Part shown: piece after piece, positions 49,614 to 58,117 of the stretch
Position numbering within the stretch: position 1 is the first letter of the stretch
Layout: each line of letters begins with the position of its first letter
NCBI GenBank assembly: GCA_002711845.1
Contig: PASF01000001.1
Location: forward strand, 361,485 to 425,484
Reading direction: 5' to 3'
Length of the DNA stretch: 64,000 nucleotides
Origin: Gammaproteobacteria bacterium
GTDB taxonomy: Bacteria; Pseudomonadota; Gammaproteobacteria; Pseudomonadales; Pseudohongiellaceae
Position numbers and translations under genes: made by a program
Notes under the pieces: generated by a model
The model's database searches: none
What the model was told of the DNA's origin: nothing
Seen by the model: the letters and a program-made list of their open reading frames with translations, nothing else

Positions 49614-49994
49614 TCAGAGTCGTTTAACGAAGATCCAGAAACTGCCGCCGACCAGTGCCGGTTTCATGTGGACTTTAACCTTGGTGGGCGACATCTGGTA
49701 ATCGAAGGTGTACTCCAGCATGACACTGCCACGCTCGGCCACAACCTTGTCGAACGCACCCTTGAACTTGGGCGTGTTGGTGCAGGGTGCGACATCGGTG
49801 AAAAAGTTTTTGCCGATAACCTGGGCGGGTGAGCGGCCGGTGATGGCGCCCTCTGCCTCATTGTATTGTTGAATGATGCCGTTGGCATCCAGCTGGATGG
49901 CGCCAAAGGCCAGGTCGTCGATTTGTGACGCATTCATGTTGGCCAGTTTGTTGTCGATATCCGACGCGCCAAAATCAATTACTTCAAGGGACAT
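49614..49994 (-). CDS. pyp: Photoactive yellow protein (PYP), blue-light receptor
   Basis: A 126-residue PAS-fold photoreceptor, one residue longer than Halorhodospira halophila PYP and alignable end to end. The chromophore cysteine is C71 in VAPCTNTP (C69 in the reference). The chromophore-pocket residues are kept: Y44, E48, T52 and R54 (reference Y42, E46, T50, R52), as is the late FDYQM Met (M101 for M100). [23 protein letters not shown] and PTKVKVHMK are near-identical to the reference. The protein needs p-coumarate attached to the cysteine; the adjacent ligase gene would supply it. Downstream signalling partners of PYP are not known here. Confidence 0.96.
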   Translation of the reverse strand: MSLEVIDFGASDIDNKLANMNASQIDDLAFGAIQLDANGIIQQYNEAEGAITGRSPAQVIGKNFFTDVAPCTNTPKFKGAFDKVVAERGSVMLEYTFDYQMSPTKVKVHMKPALVGGSFWIFVKRL

Positions 49995-50114
49995 ACTGTT
50001 TTTCTCCGATCTTCGCCGTCATGTCTGGCGAGTGTTAATAATGCTGTGTGTCTGATTCGTGATGGATGGCCTGGCGCCATGCGCAACACTTTACGCCGTG
50101 GTCTCAGGTTCGGA

Positions 50115-51254
50115 TCACTCTTCCGGCATCCGGGTAATGCGCACCGAGTCGGGGTTCTGCTCGGCGTAAGCGCGCATCCAGCGGGCGGCCATCAAGCGTG
50201 ATTGCAGGATGGTTTCTTCATCCATCTCTGCGCTTAAGCGCTCCAGCGAGCTGACGGCGTGTTCATAACCGAAACGGTAGGCCAGTTCATACCACATGTG
50301 TGCGATGGCGGGGTTCTGCTCCACGCCCAGTCCATCGGCAAAAATACGCGCCAGAAAATACTGGGCTGTCGCATCGCCGCGGTGTGCTGCCCGGTTGAAC
50401 CAGTATCTGGCCTGCTCATAATCGCGCGCTACCCCCGACGGATCGCTGGTGGCATAAAGAATTCCCAGCCGGGTTTGTGCGTCACGCAGACCCTGTTCGG
50501 CTGCCTGGGCAAAATAGTCCCGGGCTTTGGCTGCGTCGCGGGCGACGCCCTGGCCGGTGGCATACATCAGGGCGGCATTGTATTGTGCATCCGCGCTGCC
50601 GTTATCTGCCGCCAGGGTGAACCAGGTCAGTGCTGCGGTGGGGTTGGGCTCTCCCACCAGGCCACTGATCAGCAGTACCCCCAGGTTGTATTGTGCATCG
50701 CGGTGCCCCTGACGTGCCGATTCCTGATACCAGCGCATGGCTTCGGGGAAATTCTCCGCGCGACCCTGACCATAGAAGTTCATGGTGCCCACGGCGTACT
50801 GGGCATCGGCATCCCCCGCGGAGGCCGCCTGTTCGTACCAGTAGTAGGCTTCGCGGTAATCCTGTTCAACGCCCTGGCCCTGGTCGTACATGACGCCCAG
50901 GCTGAACTGGGCGCGCACGATACCCTGCTGCGCAGACAGGGCATACAGCTGCATGGCGCGCTCGAAGTCCTGCTCGGTGCCGATGCCCTGGTGATACATC
51001 AATGCCAGGTTGTATTGCGCGATGGCATGGCCAAGCATGGCGCCTTCGGTAAACACGCTCAACGCTGTGTCATAGTCTTCGGCCTGAAAAGCTTCCAGGC
51101 CGGTCTCGACATTGTAGCGGCTGGCGGCGGGCGCGTCGGCGGCAGGCGGGCGCGGGTCCTGGCTCTGCTGGTCTTGGGCCGCATGCGCCAGCGTGCCGCA
51201 AAAAAGCAGCATCAGAGAAACACGTAGGGAAAAGCGGACGATTGGTAACATCAT
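50115..51254 (-). CDS. Exported Sel1-like repeat protein
   Basis: A 379-residue protein from the ATG at 51254 (the next codon is also ATG) with a signal peptide (about 1-24, ending in AHA). The mature part is a chain of seven or more Sel1-like repeats of about 36 residues, with the A(Q/E)Y.LG.MY..GQGV..D...A..W...AA..G consensus visible at AQYNLALMYHQG, AQFSLGVMYDQG, AQYNLGVLL and AQYNAALMY. Such solenoids bind other proteins. The long upstream frame runs through the tRNA-Pro gene and is not coding. Confidence 0.92.
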   Translation of the reverse strand: MMLPIVRFSLRVSLMLLFCGTLAHAAQDQQSQDPRPPAADAPAASRYNVETGLEAFQAEDYDTALSVFTEGAMLGHAIAQYNLALMYHQGIGTEQDFERAMQLYALSAQQGIVRAQFSLGVMYDQGQGVEQDYREAYYWYEQAASAGDADAQYAVGTMNFYGQGRAENFPEAMRWYQESARQGHRDAQYNLGVLLISGLVGEPNPTAALTWFTLAADNGSADAQYNAALMYATGQGVARDAAKARDYFAQAAEQGLRDAQTRLGILYATSDPSGVARDYEQARYWFNRAAHRGDATAQYFLARIFADGLGVEQNPAIAHMWYELAYRFGYEHAVSSLERLSAEMDEETILQSRLMAARWMRAYAEQNPDSVRITRMPEE

Positions 51255-51294
51255 GATCCGATTGTAGCTTGGCGCATGGATGATAGCCAATAGT

Positions 51295-51371
51295 TGGTCG
51301 GAGTGAGAGGATTCGAACCTCCGACCCCTGCCTCCCGAAGGCAGTGCTCTACCAGGCTGAGCTACACTCCG
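51295..51371 (-). tRNA. tRNA-Pro (anticodon CGG)
   Basis: A 77-base cloverleaf with CGGAGTG/CACTCCG acceptor arms and an encoded ACCA end. The anticodon stem CTGCC/GGCAG closes a TTCGGGA loop with anticodon CGG. The T-arm GGAGGTTCGAATCC is standard. It precedes the Sel1-repeat gene on the same strand. Confidence 0.96.
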
Positions 51372-51480
51372 AAGGGGTCTTGTTGCATGAATCAGCGCCG
51401 GGCCGTGACCGCGCCTCGGGCGCTGGTTCCGGCGATAGCGCTCGGGGCGCATAATATGTCAGAAACGCATGCATTTTCCA

Positions 51481-51510
51481 AGACCCGGGCCCAATAAAAT
51501 CCCCGGGTCT
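51481..51510. other. Hairpin between tRNA-Pro and the doxX-like gene
   Basis: AGACCCGGG (51481-51489) and CCCGGGTCT (51502-51510) pair perfectly around a 12-base loop. No T-run follows on either strand, so a terminator role is uncertain. Confidence 0.4.
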
Positions 51511-51589
51511 GATAAAAACGTCGCCTCCCTTCAGCCGGTCCGGGACAGACCTGACGCTGCCTCGGTAACCGCAACCGGGGTCAGACCGA

Positions 51590-52009
51590 TCAGGCAGCCG
51601 CCCGCCGGTTGTCCACGCTGAAGGCGCCCGCGCCGGCACCGCTCAGTGCCAGCAGCCCCGCCATGATGCCCATGTTCTTGAAGAAGTTCTGGGTTTCGTG
51701 GGACCGCTGCAGACCTTCGGCCATGGTCCAGAAGTCGTGCATGACCAGGCTGATCACCAGCGTCAGGCCGGCCAGCACAAAGGCCACCAGTCTGACCTGG
51801 TAGCCGGCGAACAGCGCCACGGCACCGCCGACCTGGATCACGCCGGACAGGATCAGGAAGAACGGGATCAGGAACATGCCATGTGAGGCCATGTACTCAA
51901 CATGCATGTCGTACTGGGTAAACTTCATCAGGCCGGGTAACAGAAAGTAAACGGCCAGAATAAGGCGGCTGGCTGGGGTGAACAGTCGGGCGAGGGTGTC
52001 GGGGATCAT
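51590..52009 (-). CDS. DoxX family membrane protein
   Basis: A 139-residue protein with four helices (about 9-27, 46-66, 70-92 and 110-130). SRLILAVYFLLPGLMKF matches the DoxX opening, and later VGGAVALFAGYQVRLVAFVLAGLT fits the central repeat. The ATG at 52009 has AGGA six bases upstream; the frame extending to 52075 adds a non-homologous tail. DoxX-like proteins are associated with quinol or thiosulfate oxidation or oxidative stress, but the function here is unknown. Confidence 0.88.
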   Translation of the reverse strand: MIPDTLARLFTPASRLILAVYFLLPGLMKFTQYDMHVEYMASHGMFLIPFFLILSGVIQVGGAVALFAGYQVRLVAFVLAGLTLVISLVMHDFWTMAEGLQRSHETQNFFKNMGIMAGLLALSGAGAGAFSVDNRRAAA

Positions 52010-52052
52010 GAGGCGTCCTGTGATCAGTGCAACGTTAGGTTCATATTGATGC

Positions 52053-53792
52053 TCATGGTCGGCGGATGGCATCAACGGCGGCTAACAGTAGCTTCCGGCT
52101 AAAGGGTTTGTCCAGTGTTACTGCCGGTTTTAGCGCCAGGATCGCTTTGCGCTCGGTCTCGCTCAGGTTGCCGGACACCAGCAGGACAGGCAGCGAAGGC
52201 CTGAACGCACGCGCCTGGGTTGCCAGCTGGATGCCGGTCATGCCCGGCATGGTCTGGTCGGTGATCAGCAAATCAATGCTGGCGTCGCTGTCGTCCATCA
52301 GGTGCTGCAGGGCCGCAGCCGGTGAGGCATGCTCCAGGACCTGCATGCCTTCACGTTGCAGCGTCATGCGGATTGTGGCCCTGACCAGTTCCTGGTCGTC
52401 AACAACCAGCACATGGTAGGCGGCGGTCAGGTCGGTTGCCGCGATAACGGCGCCGTCATCGTCTGTCAGCGTGGTTGGCGCTGATGAAACCGTTCTGAAT
52501 TTCAGGGCAAACTCGGCACCCTGCTTTGGCCGCGAGCTGACACGAATGCTGCCGCCGAGCTGGCTGACCAGTTTGTGTACTATGGCCAGACCCAGGCCAG
52601 TGCCGTCACCGGTTGCCCGGGTGGTGAAAAAGGGTTCAAAAATACGGTGCTGGATGGCGGGCGGGATGCCGGGCCCGGTGTCGCTGACGGTCAGCAGAGC
52701 CTGGTCGCCGGAGCCCAGCAGGTCCAGCCTGAGTTCAAGCGTGCCGCCGTCGGGTTTCATGGCGAGACAGCCATTGGTGCCCAGGTTCATGATGATCTGG
52801 TGCAGCATGTCTGGTGTTGCCATGATGAACACATCCGGCGCGTTGATGGTCTCCCGAATGGTGATGTTGGCGGGCATGGTACTGCGCAGCAACGCCGCAG
52901 CTTCGTGCAGCACCGGTGCAATCGGGGTGCTGCTGGCATTGGCATCATGCGGCTGGCTGAAACTCAGGATCCGTTTGACCAGATGCGCCGCGCGCTCTGC
53001 CGAGGTGATGGCGTTGTGCAGGTGCTGTCGCTGAATGCTGTCCGGCGGCGCCAGCTCACGGGCTTCTTCGCTGGCCATCAGAATGGGTTGCAACAGATTG
53101 TTGAAGTCGTGGGCGATACCGCTGGCCATGGTGCCCAGCGCGCTCAGTTTCTGTGAATGCAGTAATTGCTCCTGCAACTGTTCACGTTCTTTCAGCGATT
53201 CGGCGATGCGCTGGCGGGACGATTCCAGCTCGATCATGTTGGCTTCCAGGCTGGCCAGCACGCGGGCGGAGGTCAGCGAGCCCAGTACGCACAGAAACAG
53301 CATGGTGCCACTGACACCAAACCAGGATTCGACTGTGTACACCAGCTCGCCGTAAACCGGGTTGGGTGACTGTGCGAGTGCCACCAGCGCCCCATAGACC
53401 AGCACGACCAAGACCGCAAAGGCGATGCCGGCGAAGGCGCCGCGAAAACCGAAGAACAGCGCGGACAGCAAGGGCACCGTCAGCAGCCACTCGGTACCAG
53501 CGCCGACAGGTCCCAGGATCCATAGCAAAAACACGCCGACCGCTGACCACAGGGCCAGGAACAGCCCGGCACGCAGGTAAAAGGACATCTGCCTGGCCAT
53601 GGCCAGCGCGATGACCGAAGCCCAGGCGATGTTATCGACAATCAGCAGGCTCCAGATTTCCAGCTGATAGGCCAGGATGACACTGGGAATGTAAGCAATA
53701 CTGACCAGCGCAGCGGTTGCCCAAAGGGTTGTCTGTAAAATGCGCTGGCGGATGCCAAGCATGCTGCGACTGATATTGATGACGGCGGACAT
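52053..53792 (-). CDS. Membrane hybrid sensor histidine kinase with C-terminal receiver
   Basis: A 579-residue signalling protein. About six helices fill residues 20-185 (unclassified membrane sensor). A short coiled coil follows (LEANMIELESSRQRI...LQEQLLHSQKL), then HisKA with the phospho-His in GIAHDFNNLL, and an HATPase with NLGTNGCLAM (N-box), DTGPGIP (G1), FFTTRATGDGTGLGLAIV (F and G2). A C-terminal receiver (about 455-575) has VLVVDDQELV and its phospho-acceptor Asp in LLITDQTMPGMTG, with Lys in LDKPFS. No HPt domain or partner regulator is encoded nearby. Confidence 0.93.
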   Translation of the reverse strand: MSAVINISRSMLGIRQRILQTTLWATAALVSIAYIPSVILAYQLEIWSLLIVDNIAWASVIALAMARQMSFYLRAGLFLALWSAVGVFLLWILGPVGAGTEWLLTVPLLSALFFGFRGAFAGIAFAVLVVLVYGALVALAQSPNPVYGELVYTVESWFGVSGTMLFLCVLGSLTSARVLASLEANMIELESSRQRIAESLKEREQLQEQLLHSQKLSALGTMASGIAHDFNNLLQPILMASEEARELAPPDSIQRQHLHNAITSAERAAHLVKRILSFSQPHDANASSTPIAPVLHEAAALLRSTMPANITIRETINAPDVFIMATPDMLHQIIMNLGTNGCLAMKPDGGTLELRLDLLGSGDQALLTVSDTGPGIPPAIQHRIFEPFFTTRATGDGTGLGLAIVHKLVSQLGGSIRVSSRPKQGAEFALKFRTVSSAPTTLTDDDGAVIAATDLTAAYHVLVVDDQELVRATIRMTLQREGMQVLEHASPAAALQHLMDDSDASIDLLITDQTMPGMTGIQLATQARAFRPSLPVLLVSGNLSETERKAILALKPAVTLDKPFSRKLLLAAVDAIRRP

Positions 53793-53810
53793 AATATTCC
53801 GGTGCTTGGC

Positions 53811-54356
53811 TTACCAGCGTTCGGGGCGTAACAGGCGACGCATGTCGGGCGTGAAGGGCACCGCATAATCATGCGATGCCAGGATGATGCTGTCACGGGT
53901 GCGGATCAGGCGGGCAGTGACATAGATGTTGCGCTCGGCCACGGCATAGGTGCCCACCAGCACCACATCGGCATTGTGCTCGGCACTGATATCCGACAGC
54001 GTGCGGGACAGCAGGAATTCACCCTGCTTCTGATCCACATACACATTGTTGCGCAGCAGCATTTCCACAAATTGATATCCTTCGGCGGCAAACGATGACA
54101 CCAGTTGTTGCGAGGCGATCCGGCCGAACGACGATGACTGCGACAGGTTGTCGATATTGGCAAAGCTGGCAGCCAGCATCCTGGAGGCGGGATCGAGCTG
54201 GTCGCTGGCGATGTCGATCAGGTTCTGTGCGGCCTGATGGTTGTTGGTGATTACCGGGTTACCAAGGGTTCTGGCGACGGTTTGGCAACCCGTCATACTG
54301 ATGATGGCCAGTAGCAACAAGGCGCTTAACGGATGATGGGGAATCAGGCGTGTCAT
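53811..54356 (-). CDS. FlgO-like outer-membrane lipoprotein
   Basis: A 181-residue lipoprotein with a lipobox ending in MTGC (about residue 24). The mature part follows the FlgO pattern: ASFANIDNLSQSSSFGRIASQQL, GEFLLSRTL, and ADVVLVGTYAVAERNIYVTARLI. In Vibrio, FlgO belongs to the outer-membrane ring of the flagellar basal body. No flagellar genes are adjacent here, so a non-flagellar role is possible. It is encoded four bases after another lipoprotein gene. The frame reaching to 54467 is longer, but the ATG at 54356 starts the signal peptide. Confidence 0.85.
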   Translation of the reverse strand: MTRLIPHHPLSALLLLAIISMTGCQTVARTLGNPVITNNHQAAQNLIDIASDQLDPASRMLAASFANIDNLSQSSSFGRIASQQLVSSFAAEGYQFVEMLLRNNVYVDQKQGEFLLSRTLSDISAEHNADVVLVGTYAVAERNIYVTARLIRTRDSIILASHDYAVPFTPDMRRLLRPERW

Positions 54357-54360
54357 GTCA

Positions 54361-55029
54361 CTAACTCCCGACCACATCAAAGGTTTTGCCGCGGGTCTGG
54401 TAATTGGCCAGGTCGGCATCACGCACATAATAAATGCGGGCATCCGAGCGCAGCAGTCGGTCGCCATCGTGCAAGGTGGTGGTTACGATCACTTCCGACA
54501 TGGTCTCCCGCGCATCGCGCCAGAGGTCGCTCAGAATATCCAGGCCCAGCGCCAGCGGGATGATGGCCAGCTCATTGTCTTCCCAGTTGGGCACATTGCC
54601 GGCGATGGCGGCAATGGCAAATGCGGTGGAAAAGAAACCGGGTCGCGGTCGCAGGCTGCGGCCATTGTCATGGTTGACGACCATGATGTCGTAATCCAGA
54701 CGCAGGCCGGCGGTGCCAGGCTGGCGGCTGACATTGGCGCCAGCGGCCAGCAATTGTGCGGTCAGCAGGCGCTGGTAGGCCTGTTCAAAGGGGCTGTCGG
54801 TGTCATCAGCCTGAGCAACGAACAGGGACGGTGATGCCTCCATCTGTTGGGTAATCAGGCTGGCTTCATTGGCGGCCATCAGGTTCCAGTGTGCGGCAGA
54901 GCGGGCCACTTCCTGCTCGACACCGGCAAATGTCACGGCGCGGGGAAATGCCTGGTAACGGTTGTTGCAGGCACCCAATGCGCAGCCTGCCAACAGGGCG
55001 AAGCAGATTAGTTGATGATAACGCGTCAT
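54361..55029 (-). CDS. Predicted lipoprotein of unknown function, partner of FlgO-like gene
   Basis: A 222-residue lipoprotein; the lipobox is either LLAGC (Cys 16) or LGAC (Cys 21). The mature part has no family I recognise. It contains a hydrophobic stretch (AFAIAAIAGNVP) and a moderately conserved-looking ELAIIPLALGLDILSDLWRD segment. It lies directly upstream of the FlgO-like gene and is probably translated with it. It might act with the FlgO-like protein at the outer membrane, which is inference from adjacency. Confidence 0.75.
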   Translation of the reverse strand: MTRYHQLICFALLAGCALGACNNRYQAFPRAVTFAGVEQEVARSAAHWNLMAANEASLITQQMEASPSLFVAQADDTDSPFEQAYQRLLTAQLLAAGANVSRQPGTAGLRLDYDIMVVNHDNGRSLRPRPGFFSTAFAIAAIAGNVPNWEDNELAIIPLALGLDILSDLWRDARETMSEVIVTTTLHDGDRLLRSDARIYYVRDADLANYQTRGKTFDVVGS

Positions 55030-55179
55030 GTAGAGTTCCGGCCGACAGTCAGGGTTGAATCACAATGCCTGTTAAGGCTATCGACACACGGGCGCAATAC
55101 CTTAGCCCGGTGGTGGCGCAAAGCACTGCTGGCGTCCGTCGCCGGAACTGCTATAGTCAGCAGTAAAAACAGGTGCACA

Positions 55180-56397
55180 ATGAATCTGATCCTCTACGCC
55201 ATCCCGGCTTTCATGCTGTTGCTGTTGATTGAGCTGAGCGTGGACATCCGGCGCAAAACCGGTTTTTACCGCCTGAACGATGCCATTGCGTCGCTGAGTA
55301 CCGGTATGCTCAGCCAGACCCTGGGGTTTGCCACGCGCTTTCTGGGATTTCTCGCCTACGCCACGCTATGGACGGTGTTGCCGCACGGTGAGCTGACCAT
55401 GACACCGTGGCTGTGGGTGGTGGCTTTTGTGTTGTACGATTTCTGCTACTACTGGAGTCACCGCTGTCAGCATACCGTCAATGTGCTGTGGGGCATCCAT
55501 GTGGTGCACCATCAAAGCGAAGAGTACAACCTGACCACCGCCTTGCGTCAGCCCTTTAACGGTTTTCTGATCGGGGCGGTCTTCTACCTGCCCATGTTGT
55601 TTGCCGGGTTCCCGCCCGCCGTGGTGGTGACTGTCGGGTCACTCAATCTGATTTACCAGTTCTGGGTGCATACCCGGTTCATCAAAACCCTGGGCTGGGC
55701 CGAACAGGTCTTTGTCACGCCGATGAATCATCGTGTGCACCATGCCATCAATGACCCGTATATCGACAAGAATTTTGGCGGGGTATTTATTCTGTGGGAC
55801 CGTCTGTTTGGCACCTACCAGCATGAACTGGATGATGAGCCCTGTGTGTATGGCGTGCGCAAGCCCCTGCAAAGCTGGAATCCGTTTTACGCCAATCTGC
55901 ATGTGCACTGGCAGTTATTGCAGGACTGCTGGCATGCCGAACGCTGGCGGGACAAGCTGCGTTTGTGGTTCATGCCGACCGGCTGGCGGCCGGCGGATGT
56001 GGACGCACGTTATCCGCTGGCACGTTGTCTGCCCGACAGCCAGCAGAAGTATGACCCGCGACCGCCTGTGCCGCTGGCCATGACAGTGCTGGCGCTGCAC
56101 ATCATGCTGATGGGTTTCACGGTCTGGTTTCTGATCAATGTCACGGTGTCTGACGTTGGCCTGGCGCTGGCGCATTTTGTGCCGTTGGGCGGCGGTCTGT
56201 GGCTAAACAGTCGCCTGCTGGAGCAGAAACCCCATGCGGTTTGGCATGCCATGTTGTTCTGGACCAGCTGCGCGGTGCTGCCTTGGGTGGTGTCGGGCTG
56301 GTTGCTGACGGTTCAGCTGTCATCTGCCCTGTTGTTGCTGCCCGCTGTCGTGTTGCCGCTGGTCTCCGGCCGCCGGTTGCTTAACCAGACTGTTTGA
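55180..56397 (+). CDS. Sterol desaturase/fatty acid hydroxylase family membrane protein
   Basis: A 405-residue integral membrane di-iron protein. The histidine boxes of the fatty acid hydroxylase superfamily are all visible: SHRCQH, HVVHHQSEE and NHRVHHAIND, with a further His in NLHVHW. Helices surround them, and an extra C-terminal block of helices (about 300-400) is present that many members lack. The ATG at 55180 (AGGT upstream) is used because the region from 55012 is not homologous. The lipid substrate is unknown. Its 3' end overlaps the convergent phosphorylase gene by 85 bases. Confidence 0.9.
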   Translation: MNLILYAIPAFMLLLLIELSVDIRRKTGFYRLNDAIASLSTGMLSQTLGFATRFLGFLAYATLWTVLPHGELTMTPWLWVVAFVLYDFCYYWSHRCQHTVNVLWGIHVVHHQSEEYNLTTALRQPFNGFLIGAVFYLPMLFAGFPPAVVVTVGSLNLIYQFWVHTRFIKTLGWAEQVFVTPMNHRVHHAINDPYIDKNFGGVFILWDRLFGTYQHELDDEPCVYGVRKPLQSWNPFYANLHVHWQLLQDCWHAERWRDKLRLWFMPTGWRPADVDARYPLARCLPDSQQKYDPRPPVPLAMTVLALHIMLMGFTVWFLINVTVSDVGLALAHFVPLGGGLWLNSRLLEQKPHAVWHAMLFWTSCAVLPWVVSGWLLTVQLSSALLLLPAVVLPLVSGRRLLNQTV

Positions 56398-58115
56398 TAA
56401 GGCGCCATGACTATTTCATTTGTGTCCAATGCTATGTGCTGACCACTGATCAGGTCATACCAGTCCTCCGTGTCGATCAGGTTGATATCGGACAGTGGTA
56501 TGTGATGCGTCTCCAGGGAGATATTGTTGAGTGCAAAAATACTCTGTTCCCGGTTGATGCTTTGCCGCCAGAAGGCAAAAATGCCATCGCCCAGGTGCAG
56601 GGTAAACTGGGTGGCGTTGGGATGAAACGCCGGTTGTTGCTGCCGGATGGCAATCAGTGATTTCAGGGCTGACAATATCTGTGCATGCCGGCTGTCAGGG
56701 TCTGCCAGCAGGTTTTCCAGTGCCGGCTGCGACCACCGGTGGCGGTTGATGTGGCGGTTGTGACCGCTCTGTGCCAGGCGCTGCTCATCATTGCCGGTGC
56801 CCAGAAAGCTGTGAATGTAAAACGCCGGCACGCCTTCAAGTGCCAGCAGGATGGCATGCGCGCAGATGAAGCGTTGCAGCTGCCATTGATCAGGCGTGGC
56901 CGACTGATCCGCCAGTGTGCTCGCCAAGGCGTCCCACAAGCTGATATTGATTTCGTAAGGGCGCCGCTCCAGCGCTGAGGTCGCGCGCCAGGAAATGCGG
57001 CCGCCGGCGCGCTCCATGCCGGCCAGCAGGGCTTCGATTTCGTGTTCACTGAGCAGCCCTTCCGCGGGACGCAGGCCGATGCCATCATGGGAGGCGATGA
57101 AGTTGAAATAGAATGTACCCAGCTGCGCCGGCGGCATGCTCATCAACCAGTTCTTCAGGTGCCGGCAGTTACCATTGAGCAAGGTAAACAATAGCAGCGG
57201 CGGCAAGGAAAAGTTGTAAATACTGTGTGCTTCGTTGGCATTGCCGAAGTAACTCAGGTTTTCGCGTTTGGGGATGTTGGTTTCGGTAATGATCAGTGCT
57301 TCCGGTTCGGCATGTTCAATCAATGCCCGCAACAGGCGAACGATTTCATGGGTCTGCAGCAGGTTCAGGCAATTGGTGCCAGGCTCCTTCCAGATAAAGG
57401 CAACAGCATCCAGGCGGAATACGCGCACCTGGTGATCCAGGTACAGCCGGATGATACGCACGAACTCCAGCAGCACATCAGGGTTGCGGAAATCGAAATC
57501 GACCTGGTCGTGACCAAAGGTACACCATACGTGCCTGACACCTTCTGCGGTCGCCACCGGCCGCAACAGTTCACTGGTGCGTGGCCGGGTCACAGCGCTC
57601 AGGTCCAGCCCGGGGTCGGCTGTGTAGAAGTACTGTCTGCCGGGTTCCTGGCCGGCAATAAACTGCTGAAACCAGGTGTGTGACGTGGAGCAGTGGTTGA
57701 TGACCAGGTCGGCCATCAGTTTGAAATCACCGGCCAGTGCCTCGATGTCCTGCCAGTCACCCAGTGCCGGGTGTACCGTGTTGTAGTCACTGACCGCGAA
57801 ACCGTCGTCAGAGCTCCACGGGAAAAAGGGCAGCACATGCACGCCGGTGACCGTGCCTTGCAGATGCTGGCACATGAACTGCTGCAGGGTATGCAGGGGC
57901 CTGCCACCTGCTGCCGGCTTGATGCTGTCGCCGTAGGTAATCAGGTAGACATCACGTTGATCCCATATTTGCTGTTGCCGGCCGGCGTGAACCTGCGCCG
58001 GATCCAGGCGCATGGTTGCCATCAGTGCATCGGCCAGCTGTTGTGAGTCGGCGCTGCTCAGCGCCGGGTAGATGTGCTGCAGATGATTGCCAACACGGGT
58101 GTTCAGATCTGCCAT
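56313..58115 (-). CDS. GH13_18-type sucrose/glucosylglycerate phosphorylase
   Basis: A 600-residue GH13 enzyme of the sucrose phosphorylase subgroup. Marks: GVHVLPFFPWSSDDGFAVSDY, LMADLVINH, FRLDAVAFIWKEPGT (Asp nucleophile), LIITETNIP (Glu) and FIASHDGIGLRP. The gene follows the glucosylglycerate synthase stop by two bases. Family knowledge links a glucosylglycerate phosphorylase (GGaP, as in Meiothermus and E. coli YcjM) to this setting: it splits glucosylglycerate with phosphate into glucose-1-phosphate and glycerate. Sucrose phosphorolysis is the alternative. The last ~17 residues (ETSGNTTAGSNNRADDS) overlap the desaturase gene and look like a non-homologous tail. A TTG at 58121 is a weaker start. 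Confidence 0.87.
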   Translation of the reverse strand: MADLNTRVGNHLQHIYPALSSADSQQLADALMATMRLDPAQVHAGRQQQIWDQRDVYLITYGDSIKPAAGGRPLHTLQQFMCQHLQGTVTGVHVLPFFPWSSDDGFAVSDYNTVHPALGDWQDIEALAGDFKLMADLVINHCSTSHTWFQQFIAGQEPGRQYFYTADPGLDLSAVTRPRTSELLRPVATAEGVRHVWCTFGHDQVDFDFRNPDVLLEFVRIIRLYLDHQVRVFRLDAVAFIWKEPGTNCLNLLQTHEIVRLLRALIEHAEPEALIITETNIPKRENLSYFGNANEAHSIYNFSLPPLLLFTLLNGNCRHLKNWLMSMPPAQLGTFYFNFIASHDGIGLRPAEGLLSEHEIEALLAGMERAGGRISWRATSALERRPYEINISLWDALASTLADQSATPDQWQLQRFICAHAILLALEGVPAFYIHSFLGTGNDEQRLAQSGHNRHINRHRWSQPALENLLADPDSRHAQILSALKSLIAIRQQQPAFHPNATQFTLHLGDGIFAFWRQSINREQSIFALNNISLETHHIPLSDINLIDTEDWYDLISGQHIALDTNEIVMAPYQTVWLSNRRPETSGNTTAGSNNRADDS

Positions 58116-58117
58116 GA

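Noticed and set aside
51254-51452. Longer N-terminus for the Sel1-repeat protein
   Set aside because: The extra codons run through the tRNA-Pro gene and read as tRNA-derived peptide.
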